From IMG/VR virus record IMGVR_UViG_3300033143_000932, positions 1-55,742 of that record: a stretch of 55,742 nucleotides of DNA. One strand, given 5' to 3'. Below the pieces are notes generated by a model. That model made no database searches. It had not been told where the DNA came from and saw nothing but the letters and a program-made list of their open reading frames with translations. Positions within the stretch are counted from its first letter, which is position 1; the number at the start of each line of letters is the position of its first letter. Below are positions 55,209 through 55,742 of this stretch, piece after piece. A program made the translations under genes and the position numbers. The DNA comes from a virus.

Positions 55209-55649
55209 ATGAAAAACGTAAAATTAGCAATACTAGACATACAAATCTTTGCAGACGGTGCAGGGGTTATTGTAACAGAGAAGAGTAAGGATAATCCATC
55301 TGATAGTGGAGTATTTAAACAAACAAAAGGACAACTTGACCGATTAGCAAATCGTGCAGGTACTGGTAATGCATTTGCTTTAAAGCATTTGGCATCACTT
55401 GGTGGTTCTTATCTTGCAATGGACACCGAAGAGTGTAAAGCAGGAGATTCTTATGTAGATGATAGAACTGGTGAAGAAGGAACTTATAGTAAGGACTTCA
55501 TCAATACTAGAAATGAATCTGTTGAATTGTCACATGCTGGTAAAGCAATGATTATTCAAGTAGCTTTAGGAAGTGCTTTTGCACAAGCTCCTGTATCTGC
55601 TCCAGCTCCTCAAGCTGAAGTTGATGCTGATGATGCTCCTGAAGCCTAA
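55209..55649 (+). CDS. Hypothetical protein with acidic Ala/Pro-rich tail, 146 aa
   Basis: The first 120 residues form a compact domain of unknown family with 'DRLANRAGTGNAFALKHLASLGG' in the middle. Residues 124-146 are a flexible A/P-rich linker with an acidic end (DADDAPEA). That architecture, domain plus linker plus acidic tip, resembles single-stranded DNA-binding proteins, but no OB-fold pattern is clear. It is the first plus-strand gene after the divergent control region, so probably early and strongly expressed. A candidate terminator follows within 15 bases of the stop. Confidence 0.55.
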   Translation: MKNVKLAILDIQIFADGAGVIVTEKSKDNPSDSGVFKQTKGQLDRLANRAGTGNAFALKHLASLGGSYLAMDTEECKAGDSYVDDRTGEEGTYSKDFINTRNESVELSHAGKAMIIQVALGSAFAQAPVSAPAPQAEVDADDAPEA

Positions 55650-55661
55650 TATACCAATATA

Positions 55662-55714
55662 AACCAATATATCCAATGTAGTACGGTGGGACTACATTAG
55701 GTATTGGGTTTTAA
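55662..55714 (+). terminator. Long hairpin after the 146-aa gene, candidate terminator
   Basis: AATGTAGT (55675-55682) pairs perfectly with ACTACATT (55691-55698) around an eight-base loop. An outer, bulged stem brings AACCAATA (55662-55669) together with TATTGGGTT (55702-55710). TTTT follows near 55709. The position right after the stop suits a terminator, though the T-run is short and a structured RNA is possible. Confidence 0.5.
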
Positions 55715-55742
55715 GGGAAACCTGTTCCTTAGATTTGAATAT

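Noticed and set aside
1-55742. Alternative genetic code, as found in some crAss-like phages
   Set aside because: TAA, TAG (for example at 52601-52603) and TGA (for example at 4703-4705) all end genes at sensible places, and no gene is broken by an internal TAG or TGA.
1-55742. tRNA genes, CRISPR arrays, insertion sequences, diversity-generating retroelement, integrase
   Set aside because: I saw no cloverleaf with a T-loop, no regularly spaced repeats, no transposase, reverse transcriptase or integrase motifs in any frame.

Overview
The window looks like part of the genome of a crAss-like phage (order Crassvirales) infecting a Bacteroidota host, most likely a flavobacterium or relative. Four things point there. 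Base composition is very AT-rich. The terminase, portal, scaffold and major capsid genes occur in the crAss order. The tail genes are followed by a run of very large virion 'cargo' proteins, the last carrying a DFDID RNA polymerase motif like that described for the Cellulophaga phage phi14:2 virion polymerase. A TTTG-N19-TATATTTG promoter matches the Bacteroidota consensus. TAA, TAG and TGA all end genes, so the standard code applies. Family names come from motif recognition by eye; no database search was run.

Layout. (1) 1-4705, plus strand: the end of a nucleotide-metabolism and accessory operon. It holds a dNMP kinase (5' end outside the window), a MazG-like NTP pyrophosphohydrolase, a small HTH protein, a DUF932 protein, a possible GroES-like co-chaperonin and several unknowns, mostly overlapping or closely packed. 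A terminator lies inside it at 3648-3671. (2) 4706-4937: a convergent junction with short repeats, hairpins and a strong terminator. (3) 54698 down to 4938, minus strand: one continuous block of about 50 kb. Read from its promoter it encodes an HU/IHF-like protein, two unknowns, a PD-(D/E)XK nuclease, an amidase, TerL, portal, scaffold, major capsid protein, connector and head proteins, fibres, a cluster of small membrane proteins, a SAM-binding protein, a papain-like peptidase, tail ring and tubular proteins, a tail stabilisation (muzzle) protein, two cargo proteins and the giant RNA polymerase proteins. (4) 54699-55208: a divergent regulatory region with hairpins, an orphan terminator and a repeated motif. 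(5) 55209-55649, plus strand: a small protein with an acidic tail, followed by a candidate terminator.

The most notable observation is at 13522-13559. The polymerase is encoded by two overlapping reading frames of 2013 and 2873 codons, and the overlap holds a perfect 13-bp tandem duplication. Removing one copy restores a single open frame of 4870 residues. The gene therefore appears to have been split by a recent duplication, a reversible slippage event, or an assembly error. The break lies upstream of the catalytic barrel, so it matters for whether the phage makes an intact virion polymerase.

How it fits together: the minus block builds the particle (packaging, head, portal, connector, short tail, fibres), lyses the cell, and makes the proteins loaded in the virion, including the polymerase expected to start early transcription after injection. 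The plus-strand genes supply nucleotides and host-takeover functions.
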